The notes: generated by a model not told the origin, from the letters alone. DNA of 34,243 bases from Tritrichomonas foetus (GCA_001839685.1 MLAK01001448.1:1-34243), one strand, 5' to 3'; positions 17,749 through 26,815 are shown, counted from the stretch's first letter. Numbers and translations: made by a program.

Positions 17749-19560
17749 ATGATTCTTTTTCTTCTCTCGATTAAATACAGTCTCATTATTGACGCCGGCA
17801 GTACAGCGACTAGAATAGCTTCCTATTATTGGGATGAAACTATAGAATCATCAGAAGTCAAAGTATTCGAAAATCCAAATAATTCTAAACCAAAATCCAT
17901 AAATATTCCCCTTTCAAATGCCATACATGACGTAAATGCAATTCCAAGAATATTTTCAGCAATGCTAGACTGGGCTAAAGCTCAAATCCCACCCGACGCA
18001 TATAAAGATACGACGATCGACGTTTATGGAACTTCTTCTATGAGGCAACTAACTGCATCAGAACAAAGAACCATTATGAAATCAGTACGCGCTTACTTGC
18101 AAGACGATGGCACATTCAGCATGGATGATTTTGCATGCCGAGTTCTTTCGACGACTGAAGAATCATCATTTTTATGGGTCGCTCTGAACACCTTACTTGG
18201 CACCATTGACACACAACCAAGAAAAATTGCTTCACTTGAAATTGCATCACAAAATGCTGCTTTTGGCGTAAACATTGATTCCACCAAAAATATTAAGCAA
18301 TGGGTAAGTTCAATTATATTTCCAACAGAATCATTTGAAATCTTTGTTCCTGTCTATGAAGGATTGGGCGTTGATGAAATCATCTTGAATCATACTGTTT
18401 CACTTGCATCTGCTGCTGGCAAATCACAAATCTCGAGCCCATGTTTCCTCAAAGGGTATACCGGTAATATTCTTCATTTTACAGTAACTGGTGAAGGTAA
18501 CTATGAAAAATGCTATGAAGACTTAAGCGAGAATCCTTTAATTAAATCAAAGTGTCCAGCAACAGATTGTATGTTCAATGGAGTTCCAAGAGTCCCTTAT
18601 GACATATTATATGGACTTTCGACACTTTATTATACTCGAACTTTCTTTGGATTGGACGAAAGAGCCAAAGTTTCTGAATATGTAGCGAAAGGAAAAGAAT
18701 ATTGTTCTAAAGATTTTTCGACTGTTCAAAGCCAATATCCAGATAATGAATATATTTCGAGATATTGTATTTATGTTGCATTCATGACTAATTTTCTTCA
18801 AAGAGGACTTGGAGTAACTGATGCAACTGATCTACGTGTGACTGATTCTATAAATGGACAGCCAATTTCATACACTTTAGGAATTGTTCTCGCTCAACAA
18901 AAGAAAATGGAATATGCACAAAATCCATTAAAATGGTATGAGTTGTTAGTAGTTATTTTGTTTTTTGCAATTTTTGTGGGAATTATAATTGTTATTATTG
19001 TATGTTGCTGTTTGAGTAATAAAAAGAAGAAAGCAAAAGAAAATGAAATTCTTTTGTTACAATATCAATGGGAAGAATCTGATTCTTCATATCAAAGAGC
19101 AAAAGAAGATGGAGAAGATGACATTGAAGCTGCTGTTCAAAAAACTCCTGATCAGAAAATTGCTGACAATATGAATAAAGCTGTTGCAGGATTTGGAAAG
19201 GCTAAATTAGAGATAAAGACAAAAGAGAATGAAATTGCACCAGCAATGCAAGAAATGGCACAGGCAATTGCCCCATCAAATGTATTAAATGGAAATATTC
19301 AACAAGTTCGTTCAGAGTCAGATAAAGTCCAAACCAATATGAAAGATGGATTTACTAAAATGGGTGATGTTCAACTGACAAAGCCTGAGCTCGCTGATGA
19401 AAAGGCTTCAAATGTTATGAAAGATCTTGGTGATAATTTCAATAACATTCAATTGGAGAAGCCTTATGATAATCCAAATTCAATGCCCAACGTCATGAAA
19501 GCAGCCGCAGATGGCTTTAATCATGATTTGAAGACTCCTGATCAACTTGGAGATCTTTAA
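17749..19560 (+). CDS. GDA1/CD39-family ectonucleotidase-like protein with degenerate ACR4 and repeated cytosolic tail
   Basis: This 603-residue protein belongs to the NTPDase (apyrase) family, which hydrolyses extracellular or lumenal nucleoside tri- and diphosphates. A very short hydrophobic leader (1-9) precedes the phosphate-binding ACR1, DAGSTATR (15-22). ACR2 is recognisable as YGTSSMRQL (93-101). ACR3 is TTEESSFLWVALNTLLG (135-151) and keeps the paired glutamates. ACR5 is YEGLGVDE (203-210). ACR4, normally DLGGAS-Q-like, reads LEIASQNAAF (163-172) and has lost both glycines, so activity may be altered or absent. Seven cysteines (130-340) could form disulfides. One membrane span (about 398-422) is followed by KKKK and a tail of about 175 residues with four imperfect repeats starting near 474, 530, 555 and 581. 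The predicted topology is type I. The stop reads TTTAAATG. Family is certain; catalytic competence is not. Confidence 0.88.
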   Translation: MILFLLSIKYSLIIDAGSTATRIASYYWDETIESSEVKVFENPNNSKPKSINIPLSNAIHDVNAIPRIFSAMLDWAKAQIPPDAYKDTTIDVYGTSSMRQLTASEQRTIMKSVRAYLQDDGTFSMDDFACRVLSTTEESSFLWVALNTLLGTIDTQPRKIASLEIASQNAAFGVNIDSTKNIKQWVSSIIFPTESFEIFVPVYEGLGVDEIILNHTVSLASAAGKSQISSPCFLKGYTGNILHFTVTGEGNYEKCYEDLSENPLIKSKCPATDCMFNGVPRVPYDILYGLSTLYYTRTFFGLDERAKVSEYVAKGKEYCSKDFSTVQSQYPDNEYISRYCIYVAFMTNFLQRGLGVTDATDLRVTDSINGQPISYTLGIVLAQQKKMEYAQNPLKWYELLVVILFFAIFVGIIIVIIVCCCLSNKKKKAKENEILLLQYQWEESDSSYQRAKEDGEDDIEAAVQKTPDQKIADNMNKAVAGFGKAKLEIKTKENEIAPAMQEMAQAIAPSNVLNGNIQQVRSESDKVQTNMKDGFTKMGDVQLTKPELADEKASNVMKDLGDNFNNIQLEKPYDNPNSMPNVMKAAADGFNHDLKTPDQLGDL

Positions 19561-19851
19561 ATGAGAAACAGCAAGCGCCAAATGATATATGATGTTTATT
19601 TATTTTATTTATTTATAGATAGTGTGTATTAAACTTAATTTTGTAATTTCTATTTTACTCAAAATATATTTTTATATTTATATTTCATTATAAATTTAAA
19701 AAGGAGAAGTAATAAAACGCATCTTTGATACTTGCATTACTAGATTGTAAGTCAAGATTTTGAGTATGACACTAGTGAGGATTCTTAATTTAAGATCCAA
19801 ATTTCGTATCCCCAAACTCAATCGGGCATATGGCAAAAAAAATCCAAAGAC

Positions 19852-19889
<38 letters not shown>

Positions 19890-19982
19890 AGTATGATGGC
19901 TTGCATATTACTTTAAAGTATTACATGAAAAGATAAAAAATGAGTTGATTAAAATGAGCCAAATACCTTTCATTTATTAAAT
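19561..19982. other. Convergent intergenic region with a 36-T tract
   Basis: This spacer lies between convergent stops. It holds a run of 36 T (19853-19888) and the 12-mer TTTTGAGTATGA twice (19758-19769 and 19885-19896, the second overlapping the T run). On the minus strand AATAAA follows the tetraspanin stop closely. I looked for a tRNA or a Pol III gene ending at the T tract and found no A/B box or cloverleaf. Confidence 0.6.
19853..19888. repeat. Homopolymer tract T36
   Basis: There are 36 consecutive T on the plus strand. Such tracts are slippage-prone in replication and sequencing, so its exact length is uncertain. Confidence 0.9.
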
Positions 19983-20672
19983 CTACCAGCCATATGTTAA
20001 TGGTGAATTGAGTTGTTCCTTTGACCTGTTGCTCTTGTCTGTTGGTGAAAGGTCGACGTTGTCCTTTGTGCAGCAGATGTACTTGAATGACAAAATGATA
20101 CCTATGACAATGATAACGAAGATTCCGATCAAAGCGCCTCCGATTGGTGGGATCCTAGACTTCCAGAATTTGTTAATTTTATCTTCACAGTCTGAGCCAT
20201 AGAATGACACGTTTCCGCCCTCTTCGAGGAACATGAGGGAGGAGTTGGTATCTGGTTGATCTGGAGTTGTGGCGTTTACAACAAGTTTGCAATCGAATGC
20301 TTTTTCGAGCGAATAGATAAGATCAGTGTTATTCTTTTCAATTTCACCTTGAATGAGCTTGAACAAAGTTCCCTTGAAAGCGAACATAAGGATGGCAGCA
20401 GCACCAACAACGAAAGCGAAAATAATATAAATGAAGGTTAAGACTGTCCTGATGCACCTGTTGTCTTTGACAGATGCATAGAGGGCAAAGAGGAAAACAA
20501 GGATTGATACGCAGAGCGCGATGACGCAGGCGACCATAAGAGTATTGGAAACATCTTTGAACATCGTGGCGATATAATAGAGAGCAACACCGAACAAAGC
20601 GCATGCAGCACCGATTGTGATGATTGACAAAATGGTGAAACCAAAGCTGCGGCAGCACTGCTTACAACCCAT
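19983..20672 (-). CDS. Tetraspanin-like four-TM glycoprotein
   Basis: This 229-residue protein has four hydrophobic segments at about 11-36, 43-67, 76-100 and 176-198. The first three are close together, and a larger loop (101-175) separates the third and fourth. This is the tetraspanin layout and fits the family length. The large loop has four N-glycosylation sequons (N114, N133, N143, N154) and two cysteines (128, 162). The classical CCG motif is missing, so it is a divergent tetraspanin. Juxtamembrane cysteines (C3, C6, C7 and C200, C201) are likely palmitoylation sites. The tail is hydrophilic and ends in TYGW. Tetraspanins organise membrane microdomains, adhesion and vesicle release, and a surface or endosomal location is inferred. 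The ATG at 20672 is the only reasonable start. The gene is G/C-richer than its neighbours, as expected for good expression. Confidence 0.78.
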   Translation of the reverse strand: MGCKQCCRSFGFTILSIITIGAACALFGVALYYIATMFKDVSNTLMVACVIALCVSILVFLFALYASVKDNRCIRTVLTFIYIIFAFVVGAAAILMFAFKGTLFKLIQGEIEKNNTDLIYSLEKAFDCKLVVNATTPDQPDTNSSLMFLEEGGNVSFYGSDCEDKINKFWKSRIPPIGGALIGIFVIIVIGIILSFKYICCTKDNVDLSPTDKSNRSKEQLNSPLTYGW

Positions 20673-21390
20673 TTTTACAAATTACTTTTTCGTATTGAAA
20701 TTTTTTTTCACTACTTCGGCAATAGATGAGTTATTTTGTGAATTCCAAATATTTGCTTAAAATTGAATAGAAAATCAAGGAAAGTTCATCAATTTACGAA
20801 TTCATTAAGAAAAAGTGATTTTTTTTTGAATGAATTCTCTTTCTATTTCATCGTCTATTTGTAAACAGTTGATTGCAAATAGGTTTGAGGTGATTTAAAT
20901 TAACCATGCAACGAGGTTTTAACTTTTTCAATTGAATATGTATACTTTGAAATCTTTACATTTTCGTCAGATTCAATTGCTTTCTTTGAAATGGTGTAAA
21001 GAATGATTTAGAATTTGATACAAATTCATTATAATTTATGAGGAATTCTTAAATTTCTATGAAAAAATTGAATGATTATAAAAATAATGGAGTCATGAAA
21101 ATTCACCGAAATAAGACGAAAAGTATTCAATAGAATGAAAAAACTAATTGGAAGTTCAACAACTTTTTTCAATCAGATAATAAAATGATAGGATATATTG
21201 TCTTCATATGATTGGTTACTTTCGCAAATTAAGACGTTATTTAAAGTTGGAATGGCAAAATACCAAAGGAAATTAATCATCAGATTAATCTTTTTTTCGG
21301 AATGATCGAATATCTATAGGAAAAACAGTATTATGTAAAATTGAGTTAAATACAGTTTATAAAATTAAAAACAAAATTAATTAAATTATC
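20673..21390. other. Intergenic spacer between two minus-strand genes
   Basis: About 718 nt of AT-rich DNA. TTTCAATAC lies some 25 nt upstream of the tetraspanin-like ATG on the minus strand and may be a weak initiator. No other gene, RNA or repeat is seen. Confidence 0.5.
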
Positions 21391-24300
21391 TTAAGATTTG
21401 GAACACCTCATATCAAATTCTGTTGCTATTGAATGAAATTGATTTGATTCATTTGCAGCTACAATAAATCCTAAATTTGTTGTTCTTAGATCTTGTTCCC
21501 AAATCATCATCAACGCGAAAAATCTGGATTGAATGGAAAATAAATCTGCAGAATTTTCAATTAATTCTTGAATCTCTATTTTAGTTTGTTTATCTGCACG
21601 TATGTAGTATCTTCTCAGGTTACAATACAAAACAATGAATTGATCTATGATTGTTGGAAGTCTAATAAATAATAATTTCAATGTAATCGATGGTTTTACC
21701 TTTGACACTTTTTCAACAAGTTCCCACGTTTCAATTCGTGGAAACTTCAAGAAGAAATTAATATTTTTCTCAAAGTATAACGATGATTTACGGTTAAGAA
21801 CTTCGGAGAGTGTCATAATAACTTCAATTGAACAATAATCGGCATTAAATATTCGATCTATAACTTCAGGTGACTTTGAAGCAAGTCCTAGACAATCATT
21901 AAAACATGCTAATGAAGAATTACTCAAAAATATTTCGACAAATCTGCCAATTAAATCTTCATAAAACTTCACAAATTGACAGGTATAATGAACAGTCTTA
22001 AAATTATATTTAAAGTTAAATATTTCAAATTTCCCAGAAATGTCAAGATGAATATCCTTTCCAACGCCAATATATGTAAGTGATTTCATGACAGAGGAGG
22101 TAAAGGATGGAAGTTCATATTCCATAATAAGTTGGAACATAGAATCGTCTATAGAAGTAACAGGAATTGCTTTCTTAGATATCATATATGTGGTTGATAT
22201 CATGTACATTGGTGGTGCTGAAGCAATAGATAAAATAGTATTTAAAAAGTCAATAAAGAATGCACTTTCTGTTGAATAAATAGATAAATGAGCAAATAAA
22301 TAGGAAAACTCTTGAAGAAGGGCAGAATCACTATCAGTGGCGATATTTGAAAAGTGGAATGATAAGAAATTAATAAATGATTTGTATTCAGTTGTTTGCT
22401 TTTTTCTTTTGAGACAATGAAGGGATGCTGATAAAAACCGAACAAAAACTTGTTTTTTATGGTCTGATTCCATTGATTTATATACACTTATATATTTTAC
22501 AATGAGATCAGAAAGTTTTTCAATTGAAAAATGAACAGTCATTAACATTTTTATCATTATCAGGAAATGCTTTTTCTTAAATTTAGGATAATTAGTCAAA
22601 TATTGAATATAATAATCGGGGTCTCTTGAAATAAAAGCTAATCGAACATGTTCATTAAGAGACTGATCAACAATAAGACTTGGATCTTTTTTTATATTTA
22701 GCTTTTTCATAACAATACTTGGATTTAGTAATGCAGTGAAGCGAATTAATTCATCATGGAAGAAAATGTCATCTTCAATAGTAATTTGAACTTTCTGATT
22801 TGTTAAAATTGCGAAACGAAGAAGTTCTGTTAAAGTTGAAACATTTTGAGATTCCACAGTGCATTTAACCATATCATTAAACAAAGTTTGTGAAATTGAT
22901 TGATTTCGAAAGATTGCAAAGCTTTTTATTAAAGCTGGTTCTTCAATAAATGTGTTTAGTGATAAAAGTGGTGACGTTGATGGAAACTTTGATACGTTAG
23001 TGACTTTCTTTAAACTAAAATTACGAACATAACTTTTAGCCAATGATTCGGCTTTCACCTTGGCAAAAACTGAACGATGAGTATCAATGTAATCGGATAA
23101 ATCAGATAAATCAAATAGATAAACGTGATCAAAAATAAACATCCAATGATTCAAATCGATTTTATCTGGATTTTTTAGCCGAATCATTGGTTCATTTTCC
23201 ATAAATACTAATAAGTTTTCGTTTAAAGTTGGTTCTTCTAAAGGCACATCTGCAAAATCAGTCAATTTTAGATAATTTCGAACAGATTCAGCATATTTGC
23301 CTTGAAATTCATTGGCATATTGGAGTAAAGCTAATCCATATTCATCACGAATAGATGGAATTATGTCTCTTCCAACAATTTGAATCAGCTTAAATAAAAG
23401 AACAATACCATTTTGAACAGAAAGCCAACTTAAAACTGTGGGAACAGCTGCGACAACTTTTTCATGATTAGCTTGATCAACATTCAATAAACATAAGAAA
23501 AGCAATTCTGGATTAGCTGTACATTTCTCACCAATAAATTGTTCAAGCATTGTTTCAATGAAAGGAGGTAAAATTCGTTGATCATTGACAAAAATATTAC
23601 AACAAGAAGCAGCAACATCATCATCAGATGTAGTTTTGAATGTATCTATACTTAAATTCCATACAAATTCTTCTGATTTTTTATGTCCAACTGCCAACTT
23701 CGCTGCCATTTCCAGTGCATATTTATCAAAAATAGTTACAAATGCAATAGAATATCGATAAAGTCTTTCTTTATCATTAAGAAGATTTTGTGGAAGTGAA
23801 CAAAGGAATGCATAACAATTCTTAAGATGCGATAATGCATTTTTATGATCAATTAAAGGATTTGTGACGATATCTGCATCATAATCCATAAAATCGGTTG
23901 AAAGAGTTTCAACATCACTTTTGTCATCAATTGGACAATGTGAATACATATAATAATATTTTTCGATAAAATTAAAAGAAAATTGTTTCACATTATCAGG
24001 TAGATATGTAACTTTTGTATGCGAAAGGAACGCAAAAATAACAGAATGGGTTTTCAAGCTATCGCAAAAGAAAAGACATTCATAAGCAATACCAACAAAA
24101 TATGAAAAATAATGAACTTTGAACAAACGAGCAAGTTGATGGAGTAAATAAAATCTCTTATAAACAATATTTTCAGAAATCCAGTCAGAATCTTTAACCC
24201 CTACTAAAATTTCAACAATTGTTTCATAAGATGCGAATTTTTTCAGGGCTTCAACAGCTTCTTCAAATAAAGTATCAGTTGGTGAAATTGTATGTTCTAG

Positions 24301-25635
24301 TAATAGATTTATTACTATCTTTGGATATTCAGGAATATTTCTACGACAAAGATCAACATTAATATTTCTGATTAATTGAACAACTTTTACATCTTGAACC
24401 CAGTTTGAATTTTTTTTTGAAAAAATGAATTTCAATAAATCAATATGATGTTGTTCTTTACATTTGGTGAACATTAAATTAATACATTTCGAAAAATTGT
24501 CAATGAGAGAAGAATATAAGTCATTATGTGTATTATGGAGATCATACATAATCTTCGCAATTTGATCAGCATCAACTGTTTCAATATGATCGAAAAAATA
24601 ATTTGAAATTGCAGATAATCTAACTGCTCGAACGGATTCTGGTTCTTCAGGATTATCAATCAATAGATTGATATTATCACAAGGAATTGCCATTAAAGCT
24701 GTTCGGTATTGAAGTTGATAATTGTCTAATAAATTACCTTTAAATCTATCTTTAAGTGCAATTAATTCATCTTTGCTTTTAGAATATCTCATTGCGAAAG
24801 CAATAATTCTACAACTGTATTCAAAAAGTGATAGATTTAAAGGGTTTTCTTTTAATTGTGCAAAAGAATTAGACAGAAAAAATTCTTTTCCTTCATCATC
24901 CATAATTTCGTAATTCTTTTTATCTGAAAATAAAATAGGTCCAATCCAAATTGCTGCAATAGAAAATTTATTTCGAATCAAGTATTTTTGAAGGTCAGGA
25001 ATTAAAAGCTCCCGATTATGATGAATTAATCCAGAAATTGAAGCTGCAAAGTGCCCATTAGGCTCTCTCCCACATGCAGTCACTAAAGACTTCAATATAC
25101 TTTGTTGAAATTCAGGAGGAAGTTTTTTCATCATTGGCATAGTTTTGGGTAGATATTGAATAAAGTCAGAGATATCTGCACCAAAATGATGCAAGATTGG
25201 CATGTTTTCAACAAACGATTGAATACGAACAGGTGACACAAATTTCATGAGGCACATGAAAGTATTAATAATGGCAATAGAAATTTTCGGTGACACTGGA
25301 AGTGATGTGATTGCATCACCAAACGCATTAATAAAGGTTGATGGCGAATATGGCGCAACCGTTAAAATTAGTGTCCCGATTGTCGAATACGCTGCTAATC
25401 TAATGCCGGTATTTCGTTCTTCTGTCAAATGGAGAAGCGTGATGATGACTACTTTCAGGACCTCTTGGGTATTTTCTGGAATTGATTGAATCCATTTAAA
25501 TGAGAGACTGTGTCGAAATTTGGCCATTAAAACGAGCATTTCGTGTGGTGACAACTGCGTGAAGCCAGCTTGCGCGTTGTAGAGATCAACAAAAACTGGA
25601 TCAAAATTTATCATTAGATGGAATATGTAAATCAT
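21391..25635 (-). CDS. Large hypothetical helical-repeat (HEAT/ARM-like) protein
   Basis: This 1414-residue protein is built throughout from alternating hydrophobic and polar stretches typical of HEAT/ARM solenoids. There is no recognisable catalytic motif, signal peptide or convincing membrane span. The N-terminal segment with TEERNTGIRLAAYSTIGTL (about 73-91) resembles HEAT repeat pairs. I cannot assign a family. Solenoids of this size usually act as scaffolds for traffic, nuclear transport or signalling complexes. Two starts are possible: the ATG at 25635 and another in frame at 25614 (residue 8). An ACATATTC on the minus strand just upstream of 25614 faintly resembles an initiator and would favour the shorter form. 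The stop is TAA, followed by AT-rich sequence. The frame has no interruptions over 4.2 kb, so the gene is real. Confidence 0.85.
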   Translation of the reverse strand: MIYIFHLMINFDPVFVDLYNAQAGFTQLSPHEMLVLMAKFRHSLSFKWIQSIPENTQEVLKVVIITLLHLTEERNTGIRLAAYSTIGTLILTVAPYSPSTFINAFGDAITSLPVSPKISIAIINTFMCLMKFVSPVRIQSFVENMPILHHFGADISDFIQYLPKTMPMMKKLPPEFQQSILKSLVTACGREPNGHFAASISGLIHHNRELLIPDLQKYLIRNKFSIAAIWIGPILFSDKKNYEIMDDEGKEFFLSNSFAQLKENPLNLSLFEYSCRIIAFAMRYSKSKDELIALKDRFKGNLLDNYQLQYRTALMAIPCDNINLLIDNPEEPESVRAVRLSAISNYFFDHIETVDADQIAKIMYDLHNTHNDLYSSLIDNFSKCINLMFTKCKEQHHIDLLKFIFSKKNSNWVQDVKVVQLIRNINVDLCRRNIPEYPKIVINLLLEHTISPTDTLFEEAVEALKKFASYETIVEILVGVKDSDWISENIVYKRFYLLHQLARLFKVHYFSYFVGIAYECLFFCDSLKTHSVIFAFLSHTKVTYLPDNVKQFSFNFIEKYYYMYSHCPIDDKSDVETLSTDFMDYDADIVTNPLIDHKNALSHLKNCYAFLCSLPQNLLNDKERLYRYSIAFVTIFDKYALEMAAKLAVGHKKSEEFVWNLSIDTFKTTSDDDVAASCCNIFVNDQRILPPFIETMLEQFIGEKCTANPELLFLCLLNVDQANHEKVVAAVPTVLSWLSVQNGIVLLFKLIQIVGRDIIPSIRDEYGLALLQYANEFQGKYAESVRNYLKLTDFADVPLEEPTLNENLLVFMENEPMIRLKNPDKIDLNHWMFIFDHVYLFDLSDLSDYIDTHRSVFAKVKAESLAKSYVRNFSLKKVTNVSKFPSTSPLLSLNTFIEEPALIKSFAIFRNQSISQTLFNDMVKCTVESQNVSTLTELLRFAILTNQKVQITIEDDIFFHDELIRFTALLNPSIVMKKLNIKKDPSLIVDQSLNEHVRLAFISRDPDYYIQYLTNYPKFKKKHFLIMIKMLMTVHFSIEKLSDLIVKYISVYKSMESDHKKQVFVRFLSASLHCLKRKKQTTEYKSFINFLSFHFSNIATDSDSALLQEFSYLFAHLSIYSTESAFFIDFLNTILSIASAPPMYMISTTYMISKKAIPVTSIDDSMFQLIMEYELPSFTSSVMKSLTYIGVGKDIHLDISGKFEIFNFKYNFKTVHYTCQFVKFYEDLIGRFVEIFLSNSSLACFNDCLGLASKSPEVIDRIFNADYCSIEVIMTLSEVLNRKSSLYFEKNINFFLKFPRIETWELVEKVSKVKPSITLKLLFIRLPTIIDQFIVLYCNLRRYYIRADKQTKIEIQELIENSADLFSIQSRFFALMMIWEQDLRTTNLGFIVAANESNQFHSIATEFDMRCSKS

Positions 25636-25688
25636 TCAAATTCTTGAATTCTGAAGTTTTAAAATCTCATCACATCACATGTTAAACT

Positions 25689-25708
25689 TTTTAAGTTTAA
25701 ACTTAAAA
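25689..25708. promoter_or_regulatory. 20-bp perfect palindrome upstream of the helical-repeat gene
   Basis: TTTTAAGTTTAAACTTAAAA is its own reverse complement. It lies 54-73 nt upstream of the minus-strand ATG at 25635, where a dimeric regulator could bind. AT-rich DNA gives short palindromes by chance, but 20 perfect bases are notable. The function is inferred from position only. Confidence 0.45.
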
Positions 25709-26001
25709 TAATGCACATCAGAAAATTTCATTAAGTCAATGCCATTACTTCTAATGAGTGGCAGCAGTAAGAATATCATGAGTTTTCGCTTTCTAGGTTA
25801 ATGGAATAATGTGAAATAAGTGTTATGCTGTTCATGAATAATAATCTTATAACTTAATTCATTATGTTGAGGTCAATGATCATGAAAAGGTTCAAAGCTC
25901 TTAATTGAGAAGAAACAACAATTATTAATTCCGTGCAAGTTTGGAGATTGATTTGTGATGATTTTCCATGTAATATTGAAACCATGTAAATTCTTCAACC
26001 C
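25709..26001. other. Spacer between the helical-repeat gene promoter and the repeat
   Basis: AT-rich, with no coding frame. An imperfect inverted repeat around 25740-25765 (TGCCATTA and TGAGTGGCA) is the only structure noted. Confidence 0.45.
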
Positions 26002-26004
26002 AAA

Positions 26005-26083
26005 TATGGAAACTTGATATAAAGAAGTCATATTTTATTCTTCAAAATTATGAGCTATGTCTTCTTTATATTAAGTTTCCATA
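26005..26083. repeat. Fold-back with 23-bp inverted arms
   Basis: The left arm TATGGAAACTTGATATAAAG plus AAG (26005-26027) is the inverse of 26061-26083 with one mismatch, around a 33-nt loop. TA lies at both outer ends. Copy B has only one arm (32578-32600), and its next 21 nt match the reverse complement of the copy A loop. The structure in copy A therefore looks like a local inverted duplication rather than a simple insertion. Confidence 0.75.
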
Positions 26084-26214
26084 AAGAAGAAAGAAGAAGT
26101 TAAATACAAAATGATCTCTTTCAAGAAAATTAGATTTTCTTTCTCTTGAAACAAATTTGAACAATAAACAAAACAGAATCATTTGAAAATAAAAATGTTT
26201 TATTCACTCTTTTA

Positions 26215-26439
26215 ATGAATGTTTTGCAAAGATATTCATTTCAAAATGGTTATCAAGTATTACCAAATAAAAATATGATTAATATATCATATAAAGGATG
26301 TGAATTTGCATTCGAGCATATTCCAAGTCTTCCAAAAACATCATATTTATATCTCTTTAAAAAAAATCTTGTGGAATTTTATATATTAAATCCATCAGAT
26401 ATTCATTTTATTCATTATATTTCTTTTAACTTTAATTAA
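26215..26439 (+). pseudogene. Short ORF in repeat copy A, broken in copy B
   Basis: A 74-codon frame starts at an ATG placed just after an initiator-like TCACTCT (26204-26210), so it looks like the beginning of a former gene. Residues include YKGCEFAFEHIPSLPKTSYL. In copy B the same start (33527) meets a stop after about 18 codons, and other indels follow, so the frame is not maintained. It is most likely a relic of a repeated gene or element. No family is recognised. Confidence 0.4.
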
Positions 26440-26460
26440 TTTCTTCATGAAACTCATCAC

Positions 26461-26505
26461 CAAAATATTCAAAATATTCAAAATATCCAAAATATCTAAA
26501 ATAAT
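26461..26505. repeat. 9-bp tandem array (five units; two in copy B)
   Basis: Five units of CAAAATATT or close variants (CAAAATATC, TAAAATAAT) run from 26461 to 26505. Copy B has only two units (33774-33791), so unit number has changed since duplication. Confidence 0.75.
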
Positions 26506-26747
26506 CAATATTATTGATATAATCAACGATTTCTAGAAATCTAGATAAGTTGAATAAAAATATATTTTTGATATTGATAAACATTATTTTATTTTGATTG
26601 TTTATTCAAAACAATATAATATCCATTATTGATTTGTTATATACTTCAAAAGCATGTGAATAAATAATGTTTATATGTTTATATGACCGAGTTATTCAAT
26701 CTTCAGTTAATTATTGCGAATATCATTTGAAAGAAACCAAAAATTCA

Positions 26748-26815
26748 TGAAATTCATTAAATTCATAACATTCATATAATTCATAACATTCATTAAATTC
26801 AACATATTTTCAATG
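26748..26815. repeat. ATTCAT-rich imperfect tandem repeat
   Basis: Repeated words of the form AATTCATxA/ACATTCAT fill this stretch. Copy B has a rearranged and shorter version at about 34028-34087. It is a simple low-complexity array. Confidence 0.55.

Noticed and set aside
19741..19888. tRNA or other Pol III gene ending in the T36 tract
   Set aside because: No A/B box pair or cloverleaf could be drawn.
19853..20672. Tetraspanin-like gene as a retrocopy with a genomic A tail (the T36 tract read on the minus strand)
   Set aside because: The tract is about 95 nt past the stop, whereas an AATAAA lies only a few nt after the stop. No flanking target duplication brackets the gene and tract together.
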